Shown: positions 12,550 through 19,957 of the stretch, one piece after another
How the letters are laid out: the number at the start of each line of letters is the position of its first letter
Numbering within the stretch: the stretch's first letter is position 1
Assembly: GCA_905233385.1 (NCBI GenBank)
Contig: CAJOEH010000020.1
Coordinates: 24,987 to 66,750, forward strand
Direction: 5' to 3'
Source of the DNA: an uncultured Oscillospiraceae bacterium
Lineage (GTDB): Bacteria > Bacillota > Clostridia > Oscillospirales > Oscillospiraceae
Length of the DNA: 41,764 nucleotides
Position numbers and translations under genes: made by a program
The notes under the pieces: generated by a model
Database searches by the model: none
Seen by the model: only the letters and a program-made list of their open reading frames with translations
What the model was told of the DNA's origin: nothing

Positions 12550-13032
12550 ATGTTTTCAATCACCCTGATCACCGTCGGAAAACTGAAAGAAAAGTTCTAC
12601 GCCGCGGCGGCGGACGAATACGCCAAGCGGCTCGGCGCGTACTGCAAGTTCAACCTGATCGAGCTGCCGGAGACGCGCCTGCCGGACGACCCGAACGCGG
12701 CGGAGATCGCCGCGGGACTGGCGAAGGAGGCGGAGCTGATCGCCGCGAACGTCCCGCGCGGCGCGTGGTTCTGCGTCCTCACGCCGGAGGGCAGAGAGCT
12801 GTCCTCGGAGGCGCTCGCGGACAAGCTTCGCGCGATCAAAAACGAGGGCAGGAGCGCGGCGTGCTTCCTGATCGGCTCGTCCTTCGGCATCGACCCGAAT
12901 ATCAAACGGAAGGCCGATTTTCGCCTCTCCTTCGGCCCGATGACCTTCCCCCACCATCTGATGCGGGTCATGGCGCTCGAACAGCTCTACCGCGCGGAAA
13001 CCATTCAGGCGGGCACGAAGTATCATAAATAA
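12550..13032 (+). CDS. rlmH: 23S rRNA pseudouridine-1915 N3-methyltransferase
   Basis: SPOUT-class methyltransferase that modifies helix 69 of 23S rRNA using S-adenosylmethionine. The 160 residues open with ITLITVGKLKEKFY. The C-terminal knot carries FLIGSSFGID and MTFPHHLMRVMALEQLYRAE, and the protein ends in KYHK, the conserved RlmH tail. ATG 12550 follows GGGAGAATTGCC. It lies near the origin, as in many Firmicutes. A strong terminator follows directly. Confidence 0.95.
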   Translation: MFSITLITVGKLKEKFYAAAADEYAKRLGAYCKFNLIELPETRLPDDPNAAEIAAGLAKEAELIAANVPRGAWFCVLTPEGRELSSEALADKLRAIKNEGRSAACFLIGSSFGIDPNIKRKADFRLSFGPMTFPHHLMRVMALEQLYRAETIQAGTKYHK

Positions 13033-13035
13033 GAA

Positions 13036-13065
13036 AGAAGCCGTCTCGATGAGACGGCTTCTTTT
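13036..13065 (+). terminator. rlmH intrinsic terminator
   Basis: Perfect stem AAGAAGCCGTCTC / GAGACGGCTTCTT with a three-base loop, then TTTT. It begins four bases after the rlmH stop. Confidence 0.9.
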
Positions 13066-13077
13066 CGTGAAAATACG

Positions 13078-13173
13078 GTAGGGGCGGCCATCGCCGCCCG
13101 CGTATTACGATGCAGTTCCCAGCCCTGCGACGGACGGATTGCCACGGTCGTTTTGCGACCTCGCAATGACACG
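13078..13173. repeat. Dispersed repeat, copy A5 (partial)
   Basis: A hairpin module GTAGGGGCGGCCATCGCCGC (about 13078) is followed by a right arm GCGACGGACGGATTGCCACG ... CTCGCAATGACA (13126-13171). The usual left arm is missing. Confidence 0.6.
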
Positions 13174-13199
13174 ACCGGGAGAAGATGCGGAGAATACAG

Positions 13200-13238
13200 A
13201 AAAATCCCCGGCTGGAGAATGATTTCTCCGACCGGGGG
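13200..13238 (-). terminator. spo0A intrinsic terminator
   Basis: On the minus strand, CCCCGGTCGGAGAA pairs imperfectly with TTCTCCAGCCGGGG (12 of 14), then ATTTTTCTG. It lies about 30 bases after the spo0A stop. Confidence 0.75.
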
Positions 13239-13269
13239 TTGTCATTGTACGGAAACTTTGTCGTCCTGC

Positions 13270-14046
13270 CTAAATGGCGATCGGCTCCATGCTCTTGAGC
13301 TGGAGCTGCAGTTTGTCCGCGATCAGCGCGATGAACTCCGAATTCGTCGGCTTGCCCTTCGTGTTGGAGACGGTGTAGCCGAAGAAGCGCTGCAGCGTCT
13401 CCAGATCGCCGCGGTCCCACGCGACCTCGATCGCGTGACGGATGGCGCGCTCGACGCGCGACGGCGTGGTCGCGAAGGTCTTCGCCACCTGCGGATAGAG
13501 CACCTTCGTGATGGCGTTGATGACCTCCATATCCTTGACCGCGATGATGATCGCCTCGCGCAGATACTGATAGCCCTTGATGTGCGCCGGGACGCCGATC
13601 TCGTGGATCATCGACGTGACCATCGCTTCGACGTTGGCCTCGCGGGTGCGCTGCCAGGGGCTGCGCGGGGTCAGGCTGTCGCGCATTTCGTTGAGCCGCT
13701 CATAGACGGCGCGCGGGGTGCAGGGCTTGAGCAGGACGTACTGCACGCCGAGCGAAACGAGCAGGTTGGACACAAATTCCGTCATAAAATCTGCCAATAC
13801 CAGCAGCATCGGCTTCTTTTCCAGGGCGTTCGCCGCTTTTAAGACCGCGACGCCGTCCGCCCGGGGAAGCATCATATCTACTACGAGGAATTCGGGGCGG
13901 ATCTCCCGCAGGAGATCGATCGCTTCGATTCCGTCGTTCGCCATACCGACGACCTCGTACCGGTCGGACTGCTCGAGAATGCCGGCGAGCTGCTTGGAAT
14001 AATCCTCGCTGCTGTTGGCGAGCAGGACGCGATACATTTTTTCCAT
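13270..14046 (-). CDS. spo0A: Sporulation master regulator Spo0A
   Basis: Response regulator controlling entry into sporulation. The 258 residues comprise a receiver (1-120), a linker and the Spo0A C-terminal DNA-binding domain ([50 protein letters not shown]), which is nearly invariant. The receiver is atypical. Asp57 (VVDMMLP) and Lys107 (LLKP) are present. The acidic pair near residue 10 (ADD in Bacillus) reads ANS, and the switch Thr is Ala85. ATG 14046 has GGAGGAGG ten bases upstream; Met4 is an alternative start. A Spo0A box lies about 110 bases upstream. Confidence 0.95.
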   Translation of the reverse strand: MEKMYRVLLANSSEDYSKQLAGILEQSDRYEVVGMANDGIEAIDLLREIRPEFLVVDMMLPRADGVAVLKAANALEKKPMLLVLADFMTEFVSNLLVSLGVQYVLLKPCTPRAVYERLNEMRDSLTPRSPWQRTREANVEAMVTSMIHEIGVPAHIKGYQYLREAIIIAVKDMEVINAITKVLYPQVAKTFATTPSRVERAIRHAIEVAWDRGDLETLQRFFGYTVSNTKGKPTNSEFIALIADKLQLQLKSMEPIAI

Positions 14047-14154
14047 GTTCTACATTCCTCCTCCGTAAACTCCGTACCTGGAAAACGGTAGTTCTAATTT
14101 AGCATACCGTTCGCGGTTTTGCAAGGAAATTTAAGTAAATATAGCCAAATTCTT

Positions 14155-14199
14155 TTCGACAAAAACCGACAATATTCAGCAATATTACCAAATTCGACC
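14155..14199 (-). promoter_or_regulatory. Spo0A-box cluster upstream of spo0A
   Basis: The minus strand has a perfect 0A box TGTCGAA (14155-14161, in TTTTTGTCGAAAAG). A partial TGTCGG is adjacent (14166-14171) and GGTCGAA lies at 14193-14199. This suggests autoregulation. The mscL 3' end is beyond them. Confidence 0.55.
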
Positions 14200-14234
14200 G
14201 GAGTTTCCGGCGTTCTCTCTTTTTCGCAGAGTAA

Positions 14235-14273
14235 CTGCCGCAAAACGAAGACGGGGTCGCCGTTTTGCGGCAG
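14235..14273 (-). terminator. Hairpin after mscL
   Basis: Perfect 13-bp stem CTGCCGCAAAACG / CGTTTTGCGGCAG with a 13-base loop, 19 bases beyond the mscL stop. No T-run follows, so it may be an inefficient terminator or an mRNA-stabilising hairpin. Confidence 0.55.
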
Positions 14274-14291
14274 GATCGCGAGGGATCAGGA

Positions 14292-14768
14292 TCACTTCTG
14301 CGCCAGCAGGTCGCGGATCTCGGTGAGGAGTTTCTCTTCGTTGGAGGGCTCGGGCGGCTCCTCTTCCTTCGGCTCCTCTTCTTCCTCCTTTGCCTTCTTC
14401 GCCTCGGCAGCCTTGCGCAGCTTGTTGACGCCCTTGACGAGCAGGAAGACGACCAGCATCAGAATCACGAAGCTGATGATCGCGGAGATGAAGTTACCGA
14501 AGGTCAGATAGTTCTTGATGACTTCGCCGGTCTCGGGATCGGTCTTGTCGAAGATCGTCGGCAGGGCGACCTTCCACTCGTCGAAGCTCACGCCGCCGGT
14601 GAAGATGGAGATGATCGGCATGATGATGTTGTTCGTGAAGGAAGTGACCAGATCCTTGAACACACCGCCGATGATAATGCCGATCGCCATGTCGAACATG
14701 TTGCCGGAGATCGCGAACTCCTTGAACTCCTTGATAAAGCCCTTCTTCTCTTTATCTTTCTTTGCCAT
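14292..14768 (-). CDS. mscL: Large-conductance mechanosensitive channel
   Basis: Homopentameric membrane channel that opens under osmotic downshock. The 158 residues show the amphipathic N-terminal helix (GFIKEFKEFAISGNM), TM1 (MAIGIIIGGVFKDLVTS), an extracellular loop, TM2 (FISAIISFVILMLVVFLLV) and a charged C-terminal helix ending EEKLLTEIRDLLAQK. The C-terminal Glu/Lys/Pro-rich linker is longer than in E. coli (136 residues). ATG 14768 follows AAAGGAGGA. It lies between serS and spo0A on the same strand. Confidence 0.95.
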   Translation of the reverse strand: MAKKDKEKKGFIKEFKEFAISGNMFDMAIGIIIGGVFKDLVTSFTNNIIMPIISIFTGGVSFDEWKVALPTIFDKTDPETGEVIKNYLTFGNFISAIISFVILMLVVFLLVKGVNKLRKAAEAKKAKEEEEEPKEEEPPEPSNEEKLLTEIRDLLAQK

Positions 14769-14839
14769 TTCTGTTTCCTCCTTTCTTCAGTAGTTATGTG
14801 AAATTAATTGCGAACGGATTAAGTTCAGCTCTCCTCGGC

Positions 14840-16129
14840 TTACTTCTTCTCGATGACTTCAAGGCCGCCGAGATACTTGCGCAGGACTTCGGGCACGACG
14901 ACGGAGCCGTCGGCGCGCTGGTTCTGCTCGACCATCGCCGGGAAAATGCGGGAGGTCGCGAGGCCGGAGCCGTTGAGCGTGTGGACGAACTCGGTCTTGC
15001 CGGTCGCCTCGCGGCGGAAGCGGATGTTGCCGCGCCGCGCCTGGTAGTCGCGGGCGTTGGAGACGGACGAGACTTCCTTGTAGCCGTTCATGGACGGGAT
15101 CAGGATCTCGATGTCATAGGTCCGCGCCATGGACGCCGAGCAGTCGCCCGCCGCCAGCTTCACGGTGCGGAAGTGGAAGCCCAGCCCCTTGACGAGGTCC
15201 TCGGCCTTGCGGACGAGCTCGTCGAACGCCTCGTCGGACTTCTCCGGCAGGCAGTACTGGAACATTTCGACCTTGTTGAACTGATGGCCGCGCACCATGC
15301 CGCGCTCGTCGGCGCGGTGGGAGCCCGCCTCGCGGCGGAAGCACGGCGTGTAGGCGAAGAGCTTGTGCGGCAGGTCGGCCTCGTTCAGAATTTCGTCGCG
15401 GTGCAGGGACGCGAGCGCGGTCTCCGCCGTCGGGAGCATGAAGTGCATCCGGTCGTCGGTCGGATTCTCGATCTTATAGACCTCGTCGGCGAACTTCGGG
15501 AACTGGCCCGCCGTCTCGCCGCACTTATACTCCAGCATATGCGGCAGGATGACCATCTCGTAGCCGTCGGCCAGGTGGCAGTCCATGAAGTAGTTGAGCA
15601 GCGCCCACTCCAGGCGCGCGCCGAGACCGCGGTACATCCAGAAGCCGGAGCCCGCGAGCTTCGTGCCGCGCTCGTAGTCGATCAGCCCGAGATCGGTGCA
15701 CAGGTCGACGTGGTGCTTCGGCACGAAGTCGAACTTGTGCGGCTCGCCGTAGTAGCGCAGCGGCTCGTTGTTCTCCTTGCCGCCGGGGACGAGGTCGGGA
15801 TCGGGCAGGTTGGGCAGGGACAGCATCAGCGTGCGGTACTCCGCCTCCACCTCGCTGAGCTTCGCGTCGTTCGCGGCGATCTTGGCCTTCAGCTCGCTCA
15901 TGCGCTGGAAGATCGGGGCGACGTCCTCGCCGTTCTTCTTGCGCATCGGGATCTCCTTGGAGACCTTGTTCTGCTCGGCCTTGCTCGTCTCGGTCTCGAG
16001 GATCAGCGCGCGGCGCTGCGCGTCGAGCTCCAAAATGCGGTCGACCTGCGCGTCGCAGTCGACTTCCTTCGCGCGAAGACCGGCCTTGACCCCTTCGGGA
16101 TCGTCTTTGATTCGTTTGATATCCAGCAT
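14840..16129 (-). CDS. serS: Seryl-tRNA synthetase
   Basis: Class II synthetase charging tRNA-Ser (and Sec). The 429 residues begin with MLDIKRIKDDPEGV and a long antiparallel coiled-coil arm (about 30-100). Class II motif 1 lies around ARLEWALLNYFMD. Motif 2 is CFRREAGSHRADERGMVRGHQF and motif 3 is NGSGLATSRIFPAMVEQ. ATG 16129 is chosen because TGAGGTGA ends five bases upstream; an in-frame GTG at 16138 falls in that ribosome site. No T-box leader is seen. It lies 15 bases downstream of a small membrane protein gene, so it may be cotranscribed with parAB. Confidence 0.96.
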   Translation of the reverse strand: MLDIKRIKDDPEGVKAGLRAKEVDCDAQVDRILELDAQRRALILETETSKAEQNKVSKEIPMRKKNGEDVAPIFQRMSELKAKIAANDAKLSEVEAEYRTLMLSLPNLPDPDLVPGGKENNEPLRYYGEPHKFDFVPKHHVDLCTDLGLIDYERGTKLAGSGFWMYRGLGARLEWALLNYFMDCHLADGYEMVILPHMLEYKCGETAGQFPKFADEVYKIENPTDDRMHFMLPTAETALASLHRDEILNEADLPHKLFAYTPCFRREAGSHRADERGMVRGHQFNKVEMFQYCLPEKSDEAFDELVRKAEDLVKGLGFHFRTVKLAAGDCSASMARTYDIEILIPSMNGYKEVSSVSNARDYQARRGNIRFRREATGKTEFVHTLNGSGLATSRIFPAMVEQNQRADGSVVVPEVLRKYLGGLEVIEKK

Positions 16130-16144
16130 AAAAATCACCTCATA

Positions 16145-16339
16145 TCAGGAATTGTTTCCGTTTTGCGCGGGCTCGCCGGCGATCGCGGGCGGAGCAAGCT
16201 CCTCCTGCGGCACGGTTTGCCGCATCATCAGGGAGATCGCCACCAGCAAGAGGGCGGCGCCCAGTAAAATCGCGATATAGCCCAGCGCGGCGCGTCTGCG
16301 CTTCGGCGCCTGCCGGGTCTCTGTTTCTGTCTCAGGCAT
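16145..16339 (-). CDS. Small single-pass membrane protein, unknown
   Basis: A 64-residue protein not recognised as any family. A basic N-terminal segment (RQAPKRRRAALGY) precedes one hydrophobic helix (IAILLGAALLLVAISLMM). A short Pro/Ala-rich tail follows, predicted outside the cell by the positive-inside rule. Start ATG 16339 has CGGAGG seven bases upstream and overlaps the parB stop by eight bases, so it is coupled to parB. It sits between parB and serS. Function unknown. Confidence 0.65.
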   Translation of the reverse strand: MPETETETRQAPKRRRAALGYIAILLGAALLLVAISLMMRQTVPQEELAPPAIAGEPAQNGNNS

Positions 16340-17204
16340 GTTTGTCCTCCGAAATGGAAAGCAGTATATCATAGAGCCGCTGCAGGTCGTCCGCGCCGTA
16401 GAATTCCAGCTCGAAGCGGCCCTTGCGCTTGCCGCTGACGATCCGCACCTTGCGGCCGAGCCGCCGGGTGAGCGCCTTTTCGCACTCGCCGACGTAGTCG
16501 ACGGTCAGCGCGGGCCGTTCCTTCGCAGGCTGTTCGCCCGCCGCCATGCGCTTGCACATCGTCTCCGCCTGCCGCACGGACAGCCGCAGGGCGATGATCT
16601 TCTGCGCCGCGGCCTTTTGCAGCCGCGCCGACGGCAGCGACAGCACCGCGCGGGCGTGCCCCGCCGAGAGCGTGCCGTCTTCGACCATCGCGCGGACCTC
16701 GTCGGGCAGCGCGAGCAGGCGCAGGGCGTTCGCCACCGCGGGACGGGATTTGCCGACCCGCGACGCCGCCTGCTCCTGCGTCAGACCGTAGTCCTCCATG
16801 AGGGCGCGATAGCCCTCGGCCTCCTCCATGGGATTCAGGTCCTGCCGCTGTAAATTCTCGACCAGCGCGAGCTCCATGACGGTCCGGTCGTCCGCGTCGA
16901 GTACGACGACGGGGATCTCCTGCAGGCCCGCGAGCCTTGCGGCGCGCCAGCGGCGTTCGCCCGCGATGATCTGATAGTAGCCGTTATCCAGCGCGCGGAC
17001 GGCGAGCGGCTGCACGATGCCGTGCTCCGCGATCGAGTCCGCGAGCGCCTGCAGTTCGACCTCGTCGAACGCGCGGCGCGGCTGATTGGGGTTCGGCTCG
17101 ACCTTTTGCAGGGGCAGCGTCGTGACCGCCTGCTGCTGCGGCGAGCTCTCGGAAAAACCGTCGATCAGAGCGCCGAGTCCGCGCCCCAAGCCTTTTTGCT
17201 TCAT
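16332..17204 (-). CDS. parB: Chromosome-partitioning protein ParB (Spo0J)
   Basis: CTP-dependent DNA clamp that loads at parS and spreads. The 290 residues start MKQKGLGRGLGALID. The ParB/Srx CTPase box NPNQPRRAFDE is followed by GERRWRAARLAG (from residue 82). A helix-turn-helix (LTQEQAASRVGKSRPAVANALRLLALP) and a C-terminal dimerisation region follow. Two perfect parS sites are present nearby (17998 and 19819). ATG 17204 lies three bases beyond the stop expected for intact parA. Confidence 0.96.
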   Translation of the reverse strand: MKQKGLGRGLGALIDGFSESSPQQQAVTTLPLQKVEPNPNQPRRAFDEVELQALADSIAEHGIVQPLAVRALDNGYYQIIAGERRWRAARLAGLQEIPVVVLDADDRTVMELALVENLQRQDLNPMEEAEGYRALMEDYGLTQEQAASRVGKSRPAVANALRLLALPDEVRAMVEDGTLSAGHARAVLSLPSARLQKAAAQKIIALRLSVRQAETMCKRMAAGEQPAKERPALTVDYVGECEKALTRRLGRKVRIVSGKRKGRFELEFYGADDLQRLYDILLSISEDKHA

Positions 17205-17207
17205 AGC

Positions 17208-17925
17208 TTACCCCTTTCTGCGGAATTCTTCCGCGACCGCGAGATAGGCGGCTGCCGTGGCTCGGCGCTTCCGCGAGCCGGACGTTGCGCGGGATCACCG
17301 AGGCGAAGACCTTCCCCGGGAAGTGACGGCGCACCTCCTGCGCGACCTGGTTGGAGAAATTCGTGCGGCCGTCGAACATCGTCAGCAGGACGCCGAAGAT
17401 CTGCAGGCGCGGATTGAGGCGCTTTTTGATCGCCCGCATCGTCGCCATCAGGTCGGAAAGGCCCTCCAGCGCGTAGTATTCGCACTGGACCGGGATCAGA
17501 ATGCTGTCCGCGGCGCACAGGGCGTTGATCGTCAAAAGCTCCAGGGAGGGCGGACAGTCGATCAAGATATAGTCGTAGGAGTCGCGTAAGCGGTCAAGCT
17601 GATCCTTTAATCTGTATTCGCGGTTTTCCAGCCCGATCAGCTCCACCGTCGCGCCCGCCAAAGAGGCGCTCGAGGGGATGAGGCTGCCGTACCGTGTCCG
17701 CACGACGCAGCGCTCCGGGAGCGCGTTGTCGATCAGCATTTCGTAAGCGCCCAGCACGACCGAGCGCTTTTCCACGCCGAGGCCGGAGGTCGCGTTCGCC
17801 TGCGGGTCAAAGTCGCACAGCAGGACGCGCGAACCGAGCGCCGTCAGCGCGGCGGTCAGATTGACCGCGGTCGTCGTCTTCCCGACGCCACCTTTTTGAT
17901 TGACGACGGCAATGATCGTACCCAT
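17208..17925 (-). CDS. parA: ParA/Soj partition ATPase, frameshifted near its 3' end
   Basis: Deviant Walker ATPase that with ParB segregates origins. MGTIIAVVNQKGGVGKTTTA has the signature Lys motif, and YILIDCPPSLELL is Walker B. After residue 224 (EAPSHG) the frame no longer encodes a ParA ending. In another frame, from 17255, AAAYLAVAEEFRRKG then TAA (17208-17210) gives a normal ParA C-terminus immediately before parB. The segment expected between them (about 12 residues, the KPI..YDP.SRG stretch in Soj) is absent. This fits a deletion of about 38 bases. Unrepaired, the frame runs into parB to 16984 (313 residues). It is either a real mutation or an assembly error. Confidence 0.85.
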
Positions 17926-17955
17926 GACCCGCCTCCTTTCGTCGAATTCGTATAC

Positions 17956-17984
17956 ATAATATCACACGTTCCCGACGTTTGCAA
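17956..17984 (-). promoter_or_regulatory. parA promoter
   Basis: On the minus strand TTGCAA (17979-17984), a 17-base spacer, TATTAT (17956-17961), about 30 bases before the parA ATG. The parS palindrome starts seven bases upstream of the -35, so ParB spreading could silence it. Confidence 0.6.
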
Positions 17985-17997
17985 TAGAAAAATCCCA

Positions 17998-18013
17998 TGT
18001 TTCACGTGAAACA
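17998..18013. other. parS site 1
   Basis: Exact TGTTTCACGTGAAACA. It forms the centre of a perfect 30-bp palindrome (17991-18020), with A-runs on the left and T-runs on the right. The same DNA could therefore fold as a bidirectional terminator between lexA and parA. Confidence 0.93.
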
Positions 18014-18038
18014 TGGGATTTTTGCGCGGTAAGATTCA

Positions 18039-18235
18039 CACCGCATCAGTCAGCCTTGCGGCTGACAGCTTCTCCTCAAGGAGAAGCCTTTGGCGGCGCA
18101 CCCTGAAAGCCTTCCCCTTGAGGGAAGCGAAGCGTCGCCGCGGGAGTGAATGACATGCCGGTGGCATGTCAGAGCCGCGGCGTGACCGAGCCGCAGCGAG
18201 ACAGGCGGATCGCCGAAGGCGAGACGGATGAGGTG
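18039..18235. repeat. MITE-like palindromic repeat
   Basis: Imperfect 13-bp terminal inverted repeats: CACCGCATCAGTC (18039-18051) and GACGGATGAGGTG (18223-18235). Internal hairpins include CTTCTCCTCAAGGAGAAG and TGACATGCC/GGCATGTCA (18151-18171). No gene is seen. The same arrangement is familiar as a dispersed repeat in gut Clostridia. Its right end is 21 bases from the lexA stop. Confidence 0.75.
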
Positions 18236-18256
18236 GAAAATGAGAGAGTGGATCAA

Positions 18257-18823
18257 TTACAATTCCCGCACGACGGCGCGAACCTTGCCGAGGATGGTCG
18301 CCTCTCTGCCGTCGATCGGCGAATACGCGGGGTTCTCCGGCAGGAGCCAGACCGCGCCGTTCCGGCGGCTGAGACGCTTGACCGTCGCCTCGTCGCCGAT
18401 CAGGGCGACGACGATCTCGCCGTTCTCTGCGGTGGGCTGCGGGCGGACGATCACCGTGTCGCCGGGGAAAATGCGCGCGTCGATCATCGAATCGCCCTTG
18501 ACGCGCAGGGCGAAGCAGTCCGGGTCGCCGCTCCACGGCAGGTAGCCCTCGATGTGCTCCTCCGCCAGGATCGGCTGACCGGCGGCGACCGTGCCGACGA
18601 CGGGCACGCCGCGCTCCGGCAGGCGGATCGCGCGGTTCTTGTCCGCGTCCATTTCGATCGCGCCGCTGTCGTTCAGCGCGCGGAGGTGATAGTGGACGGA
18701 GGCGGTGGATTTCAGACCGACCCCCTGCATGATCTCGCGGACGGACGGCGCGTAGCCGTACTGCGCGGAAAAGTCTCTCAGAAACGCGAGGATTTCGTCG
18801 CGCTTGTTGCTCGTTCGTGCCAT
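18257..18823 (-). CDS. lexA: SOS repressor LexA
   Basis: Represses DNA-damage genes until RecA stimulates self-cleavage. The 188 residues from ATG 18823 have a winged helix-turn-helix (YAPSVREIMQGVGLKSTASVHYHLRAL). The cleavage site is Ala81-Gly82 (VAAGQP), with catalytic Ser112 (KGDSMID) and Lys149 (EATVKRL). ATG 18823 is chosen because AAAGGTGGG lies ahead; a longer frame to 19120 crosses the promoter. The promoter has a LexA-box-like site between -35 and -10. Confidence 0.96.
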   Translation of the reverse strand: MARTSNKRDEILAFLRDFSAQYGYAPSVREIMQGVGLKSTASVHYHLRALNDSGAIEMDADKNRAIRLPERGVPVVGTVAAGQPILAEEHIEGYLPWSGDPDCFALRVKGDSMIDARIFPGDTVIVRPQPTAENGEIVVALIGDEATVKRLSRRNGAVWLLPENPAYSPIDGREATILGKVRAVVREL

Positions 18824-18853
18824 TGCGAGCCCACCTTTCCTCTGGATACTATG

Positions 18854-18882
18854 ATTATAGCACGTTTGTTCGCAAAATGCAA
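18854..18882 (-). promoter_or_regulatory. lexA promoter with LexA box
   Basis: Minus strand: TTGCAT (18877-18882), 17-base spacer, TATAAT (18854-18859). The site CGAACAAACGTGCT (18859-18872) lies in the spacer and matches the Firmicute LexA box CGAACNNNNGTTCG at 8 of 10 fixed positions. This predicts autorepression. Confidence 0.75.
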
Positions 18883-18894
18883 ACGTTTGTTTTG

Positions 18895-19773
18895 TTAAAT
18901 TCCGCCGAAATCGAAATCCGGCAGGTATTCCGTCGTCGCGGCGGCGAAATCCTGCGTGTAGCCGTTCGTCAGCCCGCACAGCTCCATCCAAGACACCGCG
19001 CCGTCGTATTCTTCTTCGGTCAGGCAGCGGTCGAGCGGCGGCGCGACCTTCCCCGTCGGCACATACTGGCACATCAGCGAGAAAAGCACGTCGTTTTTCG
19101 GGAAATTCGCCGCGACCCATTCGATCACGCGCAGCGAATTCTCTAAATGCCCCGGCAGGATCAGGTGGCGGATCAGCAGGCCGCGCTCCAGGATCCCGTC
19201 GTTCACGACTGCGCCGCCGACCTGCCGGTACATCTCCCGGATCGCCGCGGAAGCGACCTCGTAATAGTCCGGCGCGCGGGACAATTCCGCTGCGAGGGCG
19301 TTGTCGACGTACTTGAAATCGGGCAGATAGACGTCCACCAGCCCTTCCAGTTCGCGCAGGGTCTCGACGCGCTCGTAGCCGCCGCAGTTGTAGACGACCG
19401 GCACGGGCAGCTTCGGCGACAGCGCGGGCAGGATGTCCGGCAGGAAGTGCGTCGGCGTGACGAGGTCGATGGACTGCGCGCCCTCGTCGATCAGGTTCGC
19501 GAAAATCTCGCGCAGACGGCGCGAATCAAGCACAACGCCCTTGCCGCCCGCGGAGATCTCGCCGTTCTGGCAGTAGACGCAGCGCAGGGTGCACCCGCTG
19601 AAAAACACCGCGCCCGTGCCGAACGCGCCGGAGACCGGCGGCTCCTCGCCGTAGTGGAGCATGGCCTTCGCCGCGCGAAGCGCCGCGGGCATCCCGCAGA
19701 AGCCAAGCTGCCCCGCCGTGCGGTCGACCCCGCATTTGCGCGGACAGAGCGTACAATGTTCATAAGTCAGCAT
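18895..19773 (-). CDS. PflX-like radical SAM protein
   Basis: A 292-residue radical SAM protein resembling the COG1313/PflX group, related to pyruvate formate-lyase activating enzymes. Two N-terminal cysteine groups (CTLCPRKCGVDR; GFCG) precede the cluster motif CTLRCVYCQN (CxxxCxxC). A glycine-rich SAM segment and IRHLILPGH follow. The substrate is unknown, and no glycyl-radical enzyme is next to it. ATG 19773 is preferred because CAGGTGA lies upstream and the longer frame crosses parS site 2. Expression probably starts near that site. Confidence 0.85.
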   Translation of the reverse strand: MLTYEHCTLCPRKCGVDRTAGQLGFCGMPAALRAAKAMLHYGEEPPVSGAFGTGAVFFSGCTLRCVYCQNGEISAGGKGVVLDSRRLREIFANLIDEGAQSIDLVTPTHFLPDILPALSPKLPVPVVYNCGGYERVETLRELEGLVDVYLPDFKYVDNALAAELSRAPDYYEVASAAIREMYRQVGGAVVNDGILERGLLIRHLILPGHLENSLRVIEWVAANFPKNDVLFSLMCQYVPTGKVAPPLDRCLTEEEYDGAVSWMELCGLTNGYTQDFAAATTEYLPDFDFGGI

Positions 19774-19818
19774 GCAATCACCTGATTTCCGTTGCTTGGC
19801 GCGGACGAAATATCGGGA

Positions 19819-19834
19819 TGTTTCACGTGAAACA
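19819..19834. other. parS site 2
   Basis: A second exact TGTTTCACGTGAAACA within a 26-bp perfect palindrome (19814-19839), about 45 bases upstream of the radical SAM gene start and 1.8 kb from site 1. Confidence 0.93.
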
Positions 19835-19910
19835 TCCCGCCGCGCAGGCACGAAACGATTATACAACGCCCGCCGCTCCGTGTCAATGACGGGACACGCG
19901 CCGCATAATG

Positions 19911-19940
19911 AACGGCTCCTGCGGTCTCGCAGGAGCCGTT
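19911..19940 (-). terminator. adeC terminator hairpin
   Basis: AACGGCTCCTGCG / CGCAGGAGCCGTT, perfect stem with a four-base loop, 17 bases beyond the adeC stop. Its T-run is better on the plus strand (TTTT after 19937), so it may act in both directions. Confidence 0.7.
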
Positions 19941-19957
19941 TTCGTATCATTGCCGCG

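Noticed and set aside
16130-16144. T-box leader for serS
   Set aside because: Only 15 bases separate the upstream gene; no room for a T-box.
16984-17207. C-terminal extension of ParA through parB
   Set aside because: The residues resemble no ParA and the true end is visible in another frame; treated as a frameshift artefact or mutation.
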